Assembly (NCBI GenBank): GCA_947176745.1
Contig: CAMWRV010000011.1
Span: 1 to 56,658, forward strand
Direction: 5' to 3'
Origin: an uncultured Muribaculaceae bacterium
GTDB taxonomy: Bacteria; Bacteroidota; Bacteroidia; Bacteroidales; Muribaculaceae
Length of the DNA: 56,658 nucleotides
The notes beneath the pieces are model-generated. The model was given only the letters and a program-made list of their open reading frames with translations, was not told the origin of the DNA and made no database searches. This document shows, one piece after another, positions 17,363 through 25,639 of the stretch. Both the position numbers and the translations under genes were made by a program. Each line of letters opens with the position of its first letter. Position 1 is the stretch's first letter.

Positions 17363-18292
17363 TTATTTCTTCATCGTGAAGTGGCGCGAGGCGAGCCGGT
17401 ATCCGTCGCAGAACACCTCAACCGTGTAGTCGCCGGGGGTCAGCGTAGTGTTTACATCCCAGTAGATCGACACCTGTATCTCGTCGTTGGCATATTCCAC
17501 CTGTCGCGAAGCGGTGGACTGCACCGTCTGGCCGTCTACCTGGAAGTTGCCTCCGCCGCCGAGCAGCGCGCCTTCGGGCGAGATGATGCGCATGTAGAAA
17601 GTCTTCATGCCCGCCGACGCCGTATTGTTGGGACTCACCGTAAAGCTGACGCCGAGCTGGCGGGCCTTGGTGATGTTTTTCTCGACTTTACCCTTCTTGT
17701 TGTAGGCGTGGAACGACACTCCGGTGATATTGAGCTTTCTGGCAAGCTGCACGGTCTGCGTTAGCTCGCGGTTGACAGAAGTGGCCTGAGTCACCTGGCT
17801 TGACAACTGCTCGTTGCGCTGCTGCACCTGCTCGATCTCCTGCTTGAGGCCGGCGTTCTCCTCGCCGAGACGCTTTATCTCCTCAAGATAGTGACGCACT
17901 ATATTCTTGAGAGTGGCGATCTCCCCTTCAAGTTTCTTTATCTTCGCACGGCTGGCATTGAGATCCTTGCTGTGGCTTCGCTTCTCCTCGTCGAGTTCGC
18001 GGATGAGGCCCTCGACCTTCATGCGCGCCTCGTTGTATTTCTGGACAAGCGAGTCATTCTTGAGATAGACCTGCTGCCCTTCGTACTGGCTGAAATCAGC
18101 GTTGAGCTGATTGAACTCGTTGGTGAGCAGGAGCTGGTCATTGGCTATGGCGAGACTGTCTGCGCGGGCCGTGGCCTGATTGACTGCATGCGTATTGCTG
18201 TTGTTTCTGACGATAAGGACCACGACAAGCGCGATAAGGCAAACGAGCACGGCGATGGCCGCTATCAAGAGGGTCTTGAATTTCTTATTCAT
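17363..18292 (-). CDS. Membrane-anchored coiled-coil protein, conserved in Bacteroidales, function unknown
   Basis: A 309-residue protein with a single N-terminal transmembrane anchor (residues 7-29, LLIAAIAVLVCLIALVVVLIV), a long coiled coil (about 45-175, repeated K/E/L heptads such as RELDEEKRSHSKDLNASRAKIKKLEGEIATL), and a C-terminal beta-rich domain (about 185-309) that ends with GDYTVEVFCDGYRLASRHFTMKK. The topology implies a periplasmic coiled coil and head. The C-terminal part looks like an immunoglobulin-type fold. A role in envelope organisation is plausible but not shown. It has its own promoter and stands alone between the tRNA and a small lipoprotein. Confidence 0.75.
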   Translation of the reverse strand: MNKKFKTLLIAAIAVLVCLIALVVVLIVRNNSNTHAVNQATARADSLAIANDQLLLTNEFNQLNADFSQYEGQQVYLKNDSLVQKYNEARMKVEGLIRELDEEKRSHSKDLNASRAKIKKLEGEIATLKNIVRHYLEEIKRLGEENAGLKQEIEQVQQRNEQLSSQVTQATSVNRELTQTVQLARKLNITGVSFHAYNKKGKVEKNITKARQLGVSFTVSPNNTASAGMKTFYMRIISPEGALLGGGGNFQVDGQTVQSTASRQVEYANDEIQVSIYWDVNTTLTPGDYTVEVFCDGYRLASRHFTMKK

Positions 18293-18323
18293 CGGAATCC
18301 TGGTTTTGAGGTTGTTTGAGATG

Positions 18324-18355
18324 CAAAGATAACCATTTGGCGCGAATCAGCCAAA
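18324..18355 (-). promoter_or_regulatory. Promoter of the coiled-coil membrane protein
   Basis: On the minus strand TATCTTTG covers 18331-18324 and TTTG covers 18355-18352, 20 bases apart. The ATG at 18292 is about 31 bases downstream of the -7 box. Confidence 0.65.
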
Positions 18356-18381
18356 TCCGGAGGAGCCTGCCCGGCGGGATG

Positions 18382-18417
18382 CAAAAAGAAAACCGGAAAT
18401 TCCGATGGAATTTCCGG
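18382..18417 (-). terminator. Rho-independent terminator of the small lipoprotein gene
   Basis: CCGGAAATTCC (18393-18403) and GGAATTTCCGG (18407-18417) form a perfect 11-bp stem with a three-base loop. On the minus strand the hairpin is followed directly by TTTTCTTTTTGC (18392-18381). Confidence 0.85.
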
Positions 18418-18459
18418 CATCTTTAACTTGACTTTCGTCAGGCTGTTCTGAGCGCGAAT

Positions 18460-18672
18460 TTATTTTGCGCTGTCGGCGGGAGCCTCAACAACCTCAGCGG
18501 CAGCAGCCTCTACGATAGTCTCAGTCTGAGCTGCAGTGTCAACGAGAGTGTCAACAACTTCCTCAGCTGCAACGAGAGTGTCAGTGTCAGTTGCCTCAGC
18601 AGCCTTGTTGCCGCCGCAAGATACGAGAGCTACGCTGAAGAGAACAGCGAGCGAATAAACCAATTTCTTCAT
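18460..18672 (-). CDS. Small acidic lipoprotein
   Basis: A 70-residue lipoprotein. The signal peptide and lipobox are clear (MKKLVYSLAVLFSVALVSCGG, Cys19). The mature part is only about 50 residues, almost all Ala, Val, Thr, Glu and Asp, with no tryptophan, no tyrosine and no further cysteine. It should be an extended, acidic tail on a lipid anchor. It has a strong promoter (18724-18756) and a strong terminator, which suggests high expression as a single gene. Small lipoproteins of this kind are common in Bacteroidetes but no function can be assigned. Confidence 0.8.
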   Translation of the reverse strand: MKKLVYSLAVLFSVALVSCGGNKAAEATDTDTLVAAEEVVDTLVDTAAQTETIVEAAAAEVVEAPADSAK

Positions 18673-18723
18673 CTCTTTAGAATTTAAAATAATAAAACAA
18701 TGTATTTGCTATCAAAAACGATG

Positions 18724-18756
18724 CAAAGGTAATATAAATTTTATTTACCTCGCAAA
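18724..18756 (-). promoter_or_regulatory. Promoter of the small lipoprotein
   Basis: On the minus strand TACCTTTG covers 18731-18724 and TTTG covers 18756-18753, 21 bases apart. The ATG at 18672 is about 50 bases downstream. Confidence 0.65.
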
Positions 18757-18849
18757 TTTTTAACGGATTTTTTCCGGTTTTTGATTAATCTTTTTGAATT
18801 TTAACATTTTTAAGTTAAAATCCCATGCATTTCACATTTACAAAAGAGA

Positions 18850-18888
18850 GCAGCCGGCCCGGATTCCGGAAGATTCAGGGCCGGCTGC
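18850..18888 (-). terminator. Terminator of the amylase gene
   Basis: GCAGCCGGCCC (18850-18860) and GGGCCGGCTGC (18878-18888) form a perfect 11-bp stem just past the amylase stop codon. On the minus strand it is followed by TCTCTTTTG. Confidence 0.8.
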
Positions 18889-18902
18889 ATTGTCTTTCGG
18901 GG

Positions 18903-21680
18903 TTATCTCACTACAACTTTTGCGGTCTTGCCCCCGGCGCGGACCACGTAAGTGCCCGCTGCCACATCGAGTGTGCAGTCACCATAGGAAGCGGCCACAC
19001 GCACTCCGTCGACAGTATAGACATCAACAGCTCCGGCGCAGTTGACCACGCGGATCGCGCCGGCCTCGGGGAAGATGCGTGTAGATCCGATCGCCTCCGA
19101 CACCACATCGCCGACTCCGGTGATGTTTTTTGTCGAAACTACGGCGTAGCAGTTGGCGGGGACGGTCACAGTCTTTGCCGCAGCATCGAACTCAGGTTCT
19201 GAATCAAAGCTCTTCGAGGCGAAATGATAAGTGCCGTTGTCGTCGCTGCGGAAGTTGACAGTCACTGTCACAGGCACGCTGACATTAGGATTGACCACCA
19301 CATAAAGCTCCTTGTCGGCAGAGACCGACGACATGGTGCGGCCCTGCGCCCAGGTGGCGAGATTCAGATTGTAATCTGCATCTTCTGCAAAAAGCTCGAG
19401 GTTATTGAGGCGAATGCCGATCAGCTCGCGATAGTTCTGCACAAGGCCGGCGTTGTCGGGGTCATCGAGCAGAGCCCAGTTCACGATTTTCGGGCTTGTA
19501 TTGTTGTCGCCGTTGTCGGCCTTGGTGTTCTGCGCGTTGCCCATTTCGGAGAACTGCCAGATCATATGCGATCCGGGCACGAGGAGCATCTGCACCGCGG
19601 TCGAGCCGAGACGCTGCATGCTCACCTTGTGGTTGCCCTTGACTCCGGCTATGCCCCAGGTGTCCTGCTTGTAGCCGAGGCGCTGCTCGTCGTGGCTCTC
19701 GAGATATGCCACAGTGCTGCCGGCCGTACGGCTGTCCTTGACCGCCCACATGCGGTTGAGCGACGAACTCGATGAATATCCCATAGCGAACTGACAGCCG
19801 GCATCATTGACGTTGGCCCAGTTGAGCTCGCCGTCTTCGGCCATCTCGTTCTCCTCCTTGGCGGCGGCGAGGTTCTCGTTGATGAAGTATGCGTCGGGGT
19901 TGACCTCGCGCATGGCGTCGTGAAGTCTCTTCATGCGTGCCACGCGGGTAGCGTTATACGCATTGGTGGCGGCATCGCCCGAATTGGCATACGAAGTGTT
20001 GTCGCCGAGACCCTTCACGAGGTCGAAACGGAAACCGTCGACGCGGTACTCGCTGAGCCAGAACTGAAGCATGTCGCGCCACTGGCGTTCCACAAGGGGA
20101 TAGCCCTGGTTCCAATCGTTGAGCACACTGTAGGCATGGGGAGCGGTAGCGTTATAGAAGGGATTGGCAGTCTTTGAATACATCTGATACCAGGGATGCA
20201 GACCGTCAGACTGATTGAACACGACGTCGAGGATGACTGCAATGTCAAGTTCATGACACTTGTCGATAAACTCCTTGTAATCCTGCGGAGTGCCATACGC
20301 CTTGTCGATGGCGAAATAGAAGTTGGGGTTGTAGCCCCACGAGTTGTTGCCATTGAACTCATTGATCGGCAGAAGCTCGATGGCGTTGATACCGAGACTC
20401 TTCAGATAAGGGAGCTTATCTATGGCCTGACGAACGGTTCCGTTGCCGCGGGCTTCCCCCTCTGTGCCGGTAAAGTCGCGGAAAAGGAGCTCATAGATGA
20501 CAAGATTGTCTTTCGACGCGCCCTTGAATCCCGATGTGTTCCAATTGTAGCTGAGCAGACCGTCGGCATGCCATGCTATGAGAGTATTGTTAGGCACAAG
20601 TCCGTCGGGATACGCCGGACGATCGGGGTATGCCTCAGCCGAGATATATTTGTCGTTGTAAGGATCGAGCACAAGGCGTGCGTAAGGATCGCCGACAGCG
20701 GTGGTGCCGTCGACAAGATAGTAATATCCGAATTCAGATCCTGTCTCGGCCGATGGGATCGACACCTTGAAATAACGGAAAGGCACGCCTTCGATCATCT
20801 CGTCGACATAATCCATCACATAGTCGTTGCTGCCGACATATCCGTCCCACGAACCGATTACCATGACCGAATTCTTCTCGGGAGCGGCGAGACAGAACGT
20901 ATATGTGCCGTCATCATTCTTCGTCAGACCCATCGGCGGAATAGTGGCGTCCGCAGCCTCGGCCGAGGGGCGCACATAGACCATACGGATGCTCTTTTCA
21001 AGAATCTTGCCGTCGGCGCTTGCCACCGCCTTTACAATATAGGTGCCCTCCTCGGAGAACTTATAGACACACTGCAGGCTTTTCGACTGAGCTGCCTCGC
21101 TCACCTTGGTGTCGCCGACATATATCTCGATGTCAGCCTCGACAGTAGTCGTGGCATTGAAGCGCACGGAAGTCGCGGTGTTCATCACATTGCTCTGGCG
21201 TGTCTTCGAGAAAGCGAGCTGGAAACCGCTGTCGAGCACATCGACAAGTATATCGGCTCCACCTTCACCTTTCCCCTCCTTTGTTCCGCCGGTGTTGCGG
21301 AACACGAAGCAGAGCTGCTTCACGGTCTCAGTCGGAGCGACCCCGTAATACTCACGGATGTCGCCGATATTGAGCTTCCAGAGATCGGGACTCACATATT
21401 CAAGCTGATATTTCGGAAGATCTTCCTCCCATTCGGGCGTATATTTCCATTCGGTCACGGTACCGTCGGTCGACTCCACATTTACACCCGTATGAGCGTA
21501 GATATGCGTATCGGCGGGCATGCCCGCCAGACCTTTCGACCCCTGGTCGGCGTGGAAATATATCACGACATTCTGCGAATCCTCCTGCAGAGGATCAGGC
21601 TCTGTAGTCACAACCTGCGCGTGCAGAGCCGGAATGACGGCGCACAGGCACAGGAAAAACATTAGAACGTTTTTTTTCAT
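18903..21680 (-). CDS. Secreted GH13 alpha-amylase family protein with T9SS-type tail
   Basis: A 925-residue secreted glycoside hydrolase that should cleave alpha-glucans such as starch. It has a signal peptide (MKKNVLMFFLCLCAVIPALHA), an N-terminal starch-binding-like module (about 30-125), an Ig-like module, a CBM48/E-set-like module (about 245-340, with SVMVIGSWDGYVG), then the GH13 barrel. Catalytic residues are Asp553 (GFRFD, nucleophile), Glu602 (INEN, acid/base) and Asp664 (ESHDEQ, transition-state stabiliser). Region I reads DVVFNQ, with Gln490 where His is usual. The C-terminus (VDVYTVDGVRVAASY... GTYVVRAGGKTAKVVVR) is a T9SS type A-like domain. No SusC/SusD pair is near, so it is not part of a visible utilisation locus. 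Confidence 0.9.
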   Translation of the reverse strand: MKKNVLMFFLCLCAVIPALHAQVVTTEPDPLQEDSQNVVIYFHADQGSKGLAGMPADTHIYAHTGVNVESTDGTVTEWKYTPEWEEDLPKYQLEYVSPDLWKLNIGDIREYYGVAPTETVKQLCFVFRNTGGTKEGKGEGGADILVDVLDSGFQLAFSKTRQSNVMNTATSVRFNATTTVEADIEIYVGDTKVSEAAQSKSLQCVYKFSEEGTYIVKAVASADGKILEKSIRMVYVRPSAEAADATIPPMGLTKNDDGTYTFCLAAPEKNSVMVIGSWDGYVGSNDYVMDYVDEMIEGVPFRYFKVSIPSAETGSEFGYYYLVDGTTAVGDPYARLVLDPYNDKYISAEAYPDRPAYPDGLVPNNTLIAWHADGLLSYNWNTSGFKGASKDNLVIYELLFRDFTGTEGEARGNGTVRQAIDKLPYLKSLGINAIELLPINEFNGNNSWGYNPNFYFAIDKAYGTPQDYKEFIDKCHELDIAVILDVVFNQSDGLHPWYQMYSKTANPFYNATAPHAYSVLNDWNQGYPLVERQWRDMLQFWLSEYRVDGFRFDLVKGLGDNTSYANSGDAATNAYNATRVARMKRLHDAMREVNPDAYFINENLAAAKEENEMAEDGELNWANVNDAGCQFAMGYSSSSSLNRMWAVKDSRTAGSTVAYLESHDEQRLGYKQDTWGIAGVKGNHKVSMQRLGSTAVQMLLVPGSHMIWQFSEMGNAQNTKADNGDNNTSPKIVNWALLDDPDNAGLVQNYRELIGIRLNNLELFAEDADYNLNLATWAQGRTMSSVSADKELYVVVNPNVSVPVTVTVNFRSDDNGTYHFASKSFDSEPEFDAAAKTVTVPANCYAVVSTKNITGVGDVVSEAIGSTRIFPEAGAIRVVNCAGAVDVYTVDGVRVAASYGDCTLDVAAGTYVVRAGGKTAKVVVR

Positions 21681-21759
21681 AAGGTTAACTGTATTTAGAT
21701 TTGATTATTGATGTTGCATCCATGATTCGCGGCGACATAAAGCCGCATGGCCGGACCCG

Positions 21760-22206
21760 TCACTGCTCGTCGTCGTCGGCCGGAATATAGGTAAGTTCGC
21801 GCATCTCGCGATATTCGGTCCATTCCGGATCTGACTGGGCCTCGATCTCGAACGGCACAGTCTCCTCGATCGGGGCGAGAGCCCGGTTGAAGACTTTTCC
21901 GAAAACCCCGAGACTACCTGTGTAGAAGAGCCAGTCGCGGCGTCCGTCGCCGGTGTATATGGCCACGATATAAGCGGCCTTGTCGGCGCGGAATGTCTCG
22001 TCGAGCGCATCGGCCACGCGGCCCATGAGTTCGGCATCGGCCTCGTCGGGAAAGCCGTCGGGCAGCGCGTTGTAACGCCAAGACACACGCACAAGATAGG
22101 GAAACTTTCCGGAATCCATGATCTTCTCAACGAAGTCACGGCCAGTGACTATGACGGTCTTGCCGCCGTCGCCCTCCATAGGGGCGCTCCACCATCTTTC
22201 TTTCAT
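21760..22206 (-). CDS. DUF695 domain protein
   Basis: A 148-residue cytoplasmic protein, MKERWWSAPMEGDGGKTVIVTGRDFVEKI..., matching the DUF695 family of small soluble proteins with unknown function. The open frame extends upstream of 22206, but that part overlaps the DUF2027 gene out of frame and is not coding. The ATG at 22206 overlaps the DUF2027 stop (ATGA at 22206-22203), a sign of translational coupling. It is the last gene of the sufB-phoH-DUF2027-DUF695 run. Confidence 0.75.
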   Translation of the reverse strand: MKERWWSAPMEGDGGKTVIVTGRDFVEKIMDSGKFPYLVRVSWRYNALPDGFPDEADAELMGRVADALDETFRADKAAYIVAIYTGDGRRDWLFYTGSLGVFGKVFNRALAPIEETVPFEIEAQSDPEWTEYREMRELTYIPADDDEQ

Positions 22207-22916
22207 TTCCTGCGGCTTTTCTCCGCCACAAGCTGCACTTCGATCACCGGAGTGTCGAAATATACGCCGGGGCGGAAACAATGCACTTTGAAGAACTTGG
22301 TGAGATCGAGCTTTCGCGACACGCTGACCGGCATCTTGACCGCGAACGTGCGGTCGCGCTTGCAGGCCATGGCCTGAAAGACAATCCGCTCGAGTTCGCC
22401 GACCGACTGCTGCGTATATGATCCGAGAGTCACCACTTCGTTGGGAGCCGCCTCTCCCGAGGCCGCCACCGTCCATCCCGTCTCACCGTCGCGGCGCAGG
22501 AACTGATAAGTAACGAAATAATTGGAATCATTGACAAACAGCGCATCGATGCGCGTATCCGAAAGCTTCTTTATGTCGGCAGGCTCGAAAGCGAGCACAA
22601 GAGTCATGTCGTCACCATATTCGGTCTCCTCGACCGGGAAGTCCTCCTGCTCCGGAGCGGCGGCAACGGGAGCGGAAACCGGCGCGGCAATCTCGCGCAC
22701 GGATGTACGGCCGGTGTCGAACGCCTTCTGGTCGAACATTTTCCGGCCCGGGCCCTCAGGCTCGTGGCCTGCGGGAAGAACCACCACCAGATCGCTCGTC
22801 TGCACGGGGGTCTCGAATCCGTCGTCGTCTACATAGGCTATGCGCCCCTCGACACGGACCACCTTTCCCCCGCCGACAGCGTTGAGATACCTGACGGTGT
22901 CACCTTTCTGTATCAT
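22203..22916 (-). CDS. DUF2027 domain protein without an Smr domain
   Basis: A 237-residue protein starting MIQKGDTVRYLNAVGGGKVVRVEGRIAYVDDDGFETPV, the typical N-terminal SH3-like part of DUF2027, followed by a Pro/Ala linker and a beta-sandwich domain (about 100-237). Characterised family members in Bacteroides are usually longer and end in an Smr domain; none is visible here before the stop. The gene starts five bases after the end of phoH and overlaps the DUF695 gene by four bases. Function unknown. Confidence 0.75.
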   Translation of the reverse strand: MIQKGDTVRYLNAVGGGKVVRVEGRIAYVDDDGFETPVQTSDLVVVLPAGHEPEGPGRKMFDQKAFDTGRTSVREIAAPVSAPVAAAPEQEDFPVEETEYGDDMTLVLAFEPADIKKLSDTRIDALFVNDSNYFVTYQFLRRDGETGWTVAASGEAAPNEVVTLGSYTQQSVGELERIVFQAMACKRDRTFAVKMPVSVSRKLDLTKFFKVHCFRPGVYFDTPVIEVQLVAEKSRRK

Positions 22917-22921
22917 CGTTA

Positions 22922-23878
22922 TTATTCTGTTTCTTCTGTTTCTGTATCTTTCACTGACTCGTACGCGTCGACGATCCGCTGCACAAGCGGGTGGCGCACG
23001 ATATCTTTCTTCTCATATTCGATTATGCCGATACCTTTGACCCCGCGCAGTATGCGGAGGGCGGAAAGGAGTCCGCTCCGGGTGGAGCGGGGCAGGTCGA
23101 TCTGCGTCACGTCGCCGGTCACGACCATCTTCGAGTTCATGCCCAGACGGGTGAGAAACATCTTCATCTGCTGGGTGGTGGTGTTCTGCGCCTCGTCGAG
23201 TATGATGACGGCATCGTTGAGCGTGCGTCCTCGCATAAATGCCAGCGGGGCGATCTGTATGGTGCCCGCCTCCATATACTCCTTGAGTTTCAGAGGGGGG
23301 AGCATGTCTTCAAGCGCGTCGTAGAGCGGCTGCAGATAAGGGTCGATCTTGTCTTTCATGTCGCCGGGCAGGAAACCGAGTTTCTCGCCGGCCTCGACCG
23401 CCGGTCGCGACAGAATGAGGCGGCGGATCTCGCGGTTCTTCAGCGCCCTGACCGCAAGCGCGATGGCGATATACGTCTTTCCGGTACCGGCCGGTCCGAG
23501 CGCGAACGTCAGGTCGTTTTCGTCGAAGCTCCGTGCCATGCGGGCCTGGTTGGCGTTGCGGGCGGAGATCGGCTTTCCGTTCTGGCCGTATATTATCACA
23601 CCCGAGGCGTCGCGGCGCGCCGGAGCCTCCCCTCGCACTATGTCTATTATGGCGTCTTCGTTGAGACTGTTGTATTTGGAGGCATACGCCTCGATCTCCT
23701 TGATCTTGCGCTCGAACTCCGCGGTCTCGCTCTCCTCGCCTATCACCTTGATGACATTTCCCCGCGCGGCGACACGCAGTTTGGGGAAAAGATTGCGGAT
23801 GAGCGATATGTTGCTGTTGTTAGGGCCGTAGAACGTCTGCGGGTCTATGCCGTCGATTATTATGATGCGCTCTATCAT
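22922..23878 (-). CDS. phoH: PhoH family ATPase
   Basis: A 318-residue cytoplasmic ATPase. It has an N-terminal KH-like region (about 35-110, with [14 protein letters not shown]) and a helicase-type ATPase core with Walker A GPAGTGKT (residues 128-135), [16 protein letters not shown] and Walker [10 protein letters not shown]. These are diagnostic of PhoH/YbeZ, linked in other bacteria to RNA metabolism together with YbeY. The start overlaps the stop of sufB by four bases (23875-23878), so translation is coupled. YbeY is not in the window. Confidence 0.93.
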   Translation of the reverse strand: MIERIIIIDGIDPQTFYGPNNSNISLIRNLFPKLRVAARGNVIKVIGEESETAEFERKIKEIEAYASKYNSLNEDAIIDIVRGEAPARRDASGVIIYGQNGKPISARNANQARMARSFDENDLTFALGPAGTGKTYIAIALAVRALKNREIRRLILSRPAVEAGEKLGFLPGDMKDKIDPYLQPLYDALEDMLPPLKLKEYMEAGTIQIAPLAFMRGRTLNDAVIILDEAQNTTTQQMKMFLTRLGMNSKMVVTGDVTQIDLPRSTRSGLLSALRILRGVKGIGIIEYEKKDIVRHPLVQRIVDAYESVKDTETEETE

Positions 23879-25344
23879 CCCACAGAGTTTTCAAGTGATA
23901 TCTGCAGAAGCTTCTGCGCCTCGACGGCAAACTCCATCGGGAGCTTGTTCATCACCTCGCGCGTGTAGCCTCCGACGATAAGGCCGACGGCCTGCTCGGT
24001 CGGGATGCCGCGCTGGCGGCAGTAGAAGAGCTGCTCTTCGTTGATCTTCGAAGTCGTGGCTTCATGCTCTACGGTCGATGTGTCGTTGCCGACCTCGATA
24101 TAGGGGAACGTGTGCGCCCCGCACCTGTCGCCCATCAGCAGGGAGTCGCACTGGGTATAGTTGCGGCATCCCGACGCACCTTTTGCAACGCGCACGAGAC
24201 CGCGGTAGCTGTTCTGCGACTCTCCGGCCGATATGCCCTTGCTGACGATGGTGCTGCGGGAGTCGCGGCCTATATGTATCATCTTCGTTCCGGTGTCGGC
24301 CTGCTGGCGGTTGTTGGTAAGCGCCACACTGTAGAACTCGCCGACGCTCTCGTCGCCTTTCAGCACGCACCCCGGATACTTCCACGTGATCGCCGAACCG
24401 GTCTCGACCTGCGTCCACGATATCTTGGAGCGGTGTCCGCGGCAGAGTCCGCGTTTGGTGACAAAGTTGAACACTCCGCCCCGGCCTTCGCGGTCGCCGG
24501 CATACCAGTTCTGGACTGTCGAATACTTCACCTCGGCGCGGTCTTCGACCACGATCTCCACCACGGCGGCATGAAGCTGGTTCTCGTCGCGCATCGGCGC
24601 GGTGCAACCTTCGAGGTAGCTGACATAGGAGTCATCGTCGGCCACTATGAGAGTTCTCTCGAACTGACCTGTGCCTGAGGCGTTTATTCGGAAATATGTG
24701 CTGAGTTCCATCGGACAGCGCACTCCCTTGGGGATGTAGACGAAAGAACCGTCGGAGAAGACAGCGGCGTTGAGCGCGGCATAGAAATTGTCGCGGTATC
24801 CGACCACCGAACCGAGATACTTGCGGACAAGCTCGGGGTAGTCTCTTACAGCCTCCGACATCGAGCAGAAGATCACCCCGAGTTCGGCAAGCCGCTCGCG
24901 GTGTGTGGTCTTCACGCTCACGGAGTCGAGCACAGCGTCTACCGCCACTCCGGCGAGATGCTTCTGCTCTTCGAGCGAGATGCCGAGCTTGTTGAAAGTC
25001 TTCACAAGTTCCGGATCGACCTCGTCCATGCTCTTCTTGAGCTCCTTCTGCTTCGGAGCGGCATAATAGCTTATCGCCTGGAAGTCGATTTCAGGTATCT
25101 GCAGGTGCGCCCACTGCGGAGGCGTAAGAGTCCGCCAGTAGCGGAATGCCTTCAGACGGTAATCGAGAAGCCATTCGGGCTCACCTTTCTTGGTCGATAT
25201 AAGACGCACCACCTCCTCGTCGAGACCGGGAGGCACGATCTCGGTGTCGATGTCGGACGTGAAGCCATATTTGTATTCAGAGTTGGCAGCTTCCTCCAGG
25301 ACCTGTCTCGACCTGTCGGGCTGCGCCTGTTCTTTCTGTTCCAC
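23875..25344 (-). CDS. sufB: Fe-S cluster assembly scaffold SufB
   Basis: SufB is the scaffold of the SufBCD complex that builds iron-sulfur clusters. The 489-residue protein is close to full family length and contains the conserved core, for example [67 protein letters not shown] and [14 protein letters not shown], plus EHEATTSKI. Translation appears to start at a GTG (25344); no earlier ATG fits, and the N-terminal EYKYGF motif sits where expected. Unusually sufC, sufD and sufS do not follow; phoH overlaps its stop instead. A good promoter lies at 25447-25478, with repeats just upstream. Confidence 0.93.
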   Translation of the reverse strand: MEQKEQAQPDRSRQVLEEAANSEYKYGFTSDIDTEIVPPGLDEEVVRLISTKKGEPEWLLDYRLKAFRYWRTLTPPQWAHLQIPEIDFQAISYYAAPKQKELKKSMDEVDPELVKTFNKLGISLEEQKHLAGVAVDAVLDSVSVKTTHRERLAELGVIFCSMSEAVRDYPELVRKYLGSVVGYRDNFYAALNAAVFSDGSFVYIPKGVRCPMELSTYFRINASGTGQFERTLIVADDDSYVSYLEGCTAPMRDENQLHAAVVEIVVEDRAEVKYSTVQNWYAGDREGRGGVFNFVTKRGLCRGHRSKISWTQVETGSAITWKYPGCVLKGDESVGEFYSVALTNNRQQADTGTKMIHIGRDSRSTIVSKGISAGESQNSYRGLVRVAKGASGCRNYTQCDSLLMGDRCGAHTFPYIEVGNDTSTVEHEATTSKINEEQLFYCRQRGIPTEQAVGLIVGGYTREVMNKLPMEFAVEAQKLLQISLENSVG

Positions 25345-25446
25345 TTCTTGAGTCTTTAGAACTTTTTAGAGCTTTTCTTACAGCACATGCAGGCACTCCG
25401 GCACAAAACCGACGGCATGTCCGGAAGCCCTGCATACTTAAATACG

Positions 25447-25478
25447 CAAAAATAGTAAAAAAGTTGCAATCAGCCAAA
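25447..25478 (-). promoter_or_regulatory. Promoter of the sufB operon
   Basis: On the minus strand TATTTTTG covers 25454-25447 and TTTG covers 25478-25475, 20 bases apart. The start codon is about 100 bases downstream. Confidence 0.65.
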
Positions 25479-25485
25479 CAGTCCG

Positions 25486-25535
25486 ACATATACAGGTGAA
25501 TGGAATCTACATATACAGGTGCAATTGTACAGGTG
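25486..25535. repeat. Three TACAGGTG repeats upstream of the sufB promoter
   Basis: TACAGGTG occurs at 25491-25498, 25514-25521 and 25528-25535. The first two lie in a perfect 13-base repeat (ACATATACAGGTG, starting 25486 and 25509; 23 bases apart), and the last two share TACAGGTGCAAT. They begin eight bases upstream of the -33 box of sufB, a position suited to an activator. Confidence 0.7.
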
Positions 25536-25568
25536 CAATACGGGGAATCCCGTCCGGACGACACACAG

Positions 25569-25601
25569 CGGAGGCCGAAAGCAAAGGGCTTCCGGCCTCC
25601 G
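25569..25601 (-). terminator. Hairpin after the FN3/LRR secreted-protein gene
   Basis: CGGAGGCCG (25569-25577) pairs perfectly with CGGCCTCCG (25593-25601), extended by AAGC/GCTT across one mismatch. It lies about 40 bases past the stop at 25640. There is no clear T-run on the minus strand, so termination is likely but not certain. Confidence 0.5.
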
Positions 25602-25639
25602 TCATGGATGCTTAAATCATGGCATGCGATGCGGTGTGA

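Noticed and set aside
20196..21665. 489-codon open frame on the plus strand opposite the GH13 amylase
   Set aside because: The amylase motifs on the minus strand are complete; the opposite frame is a shadow.
22207..22476. N-terminal extension of the DUF695 gene
   Set aside because: The extension overlaps the DUF2027 gene in another frame and is Arg/Gly-rich; the ATG at 22206 with ATGA overlap starts the conserved domain.
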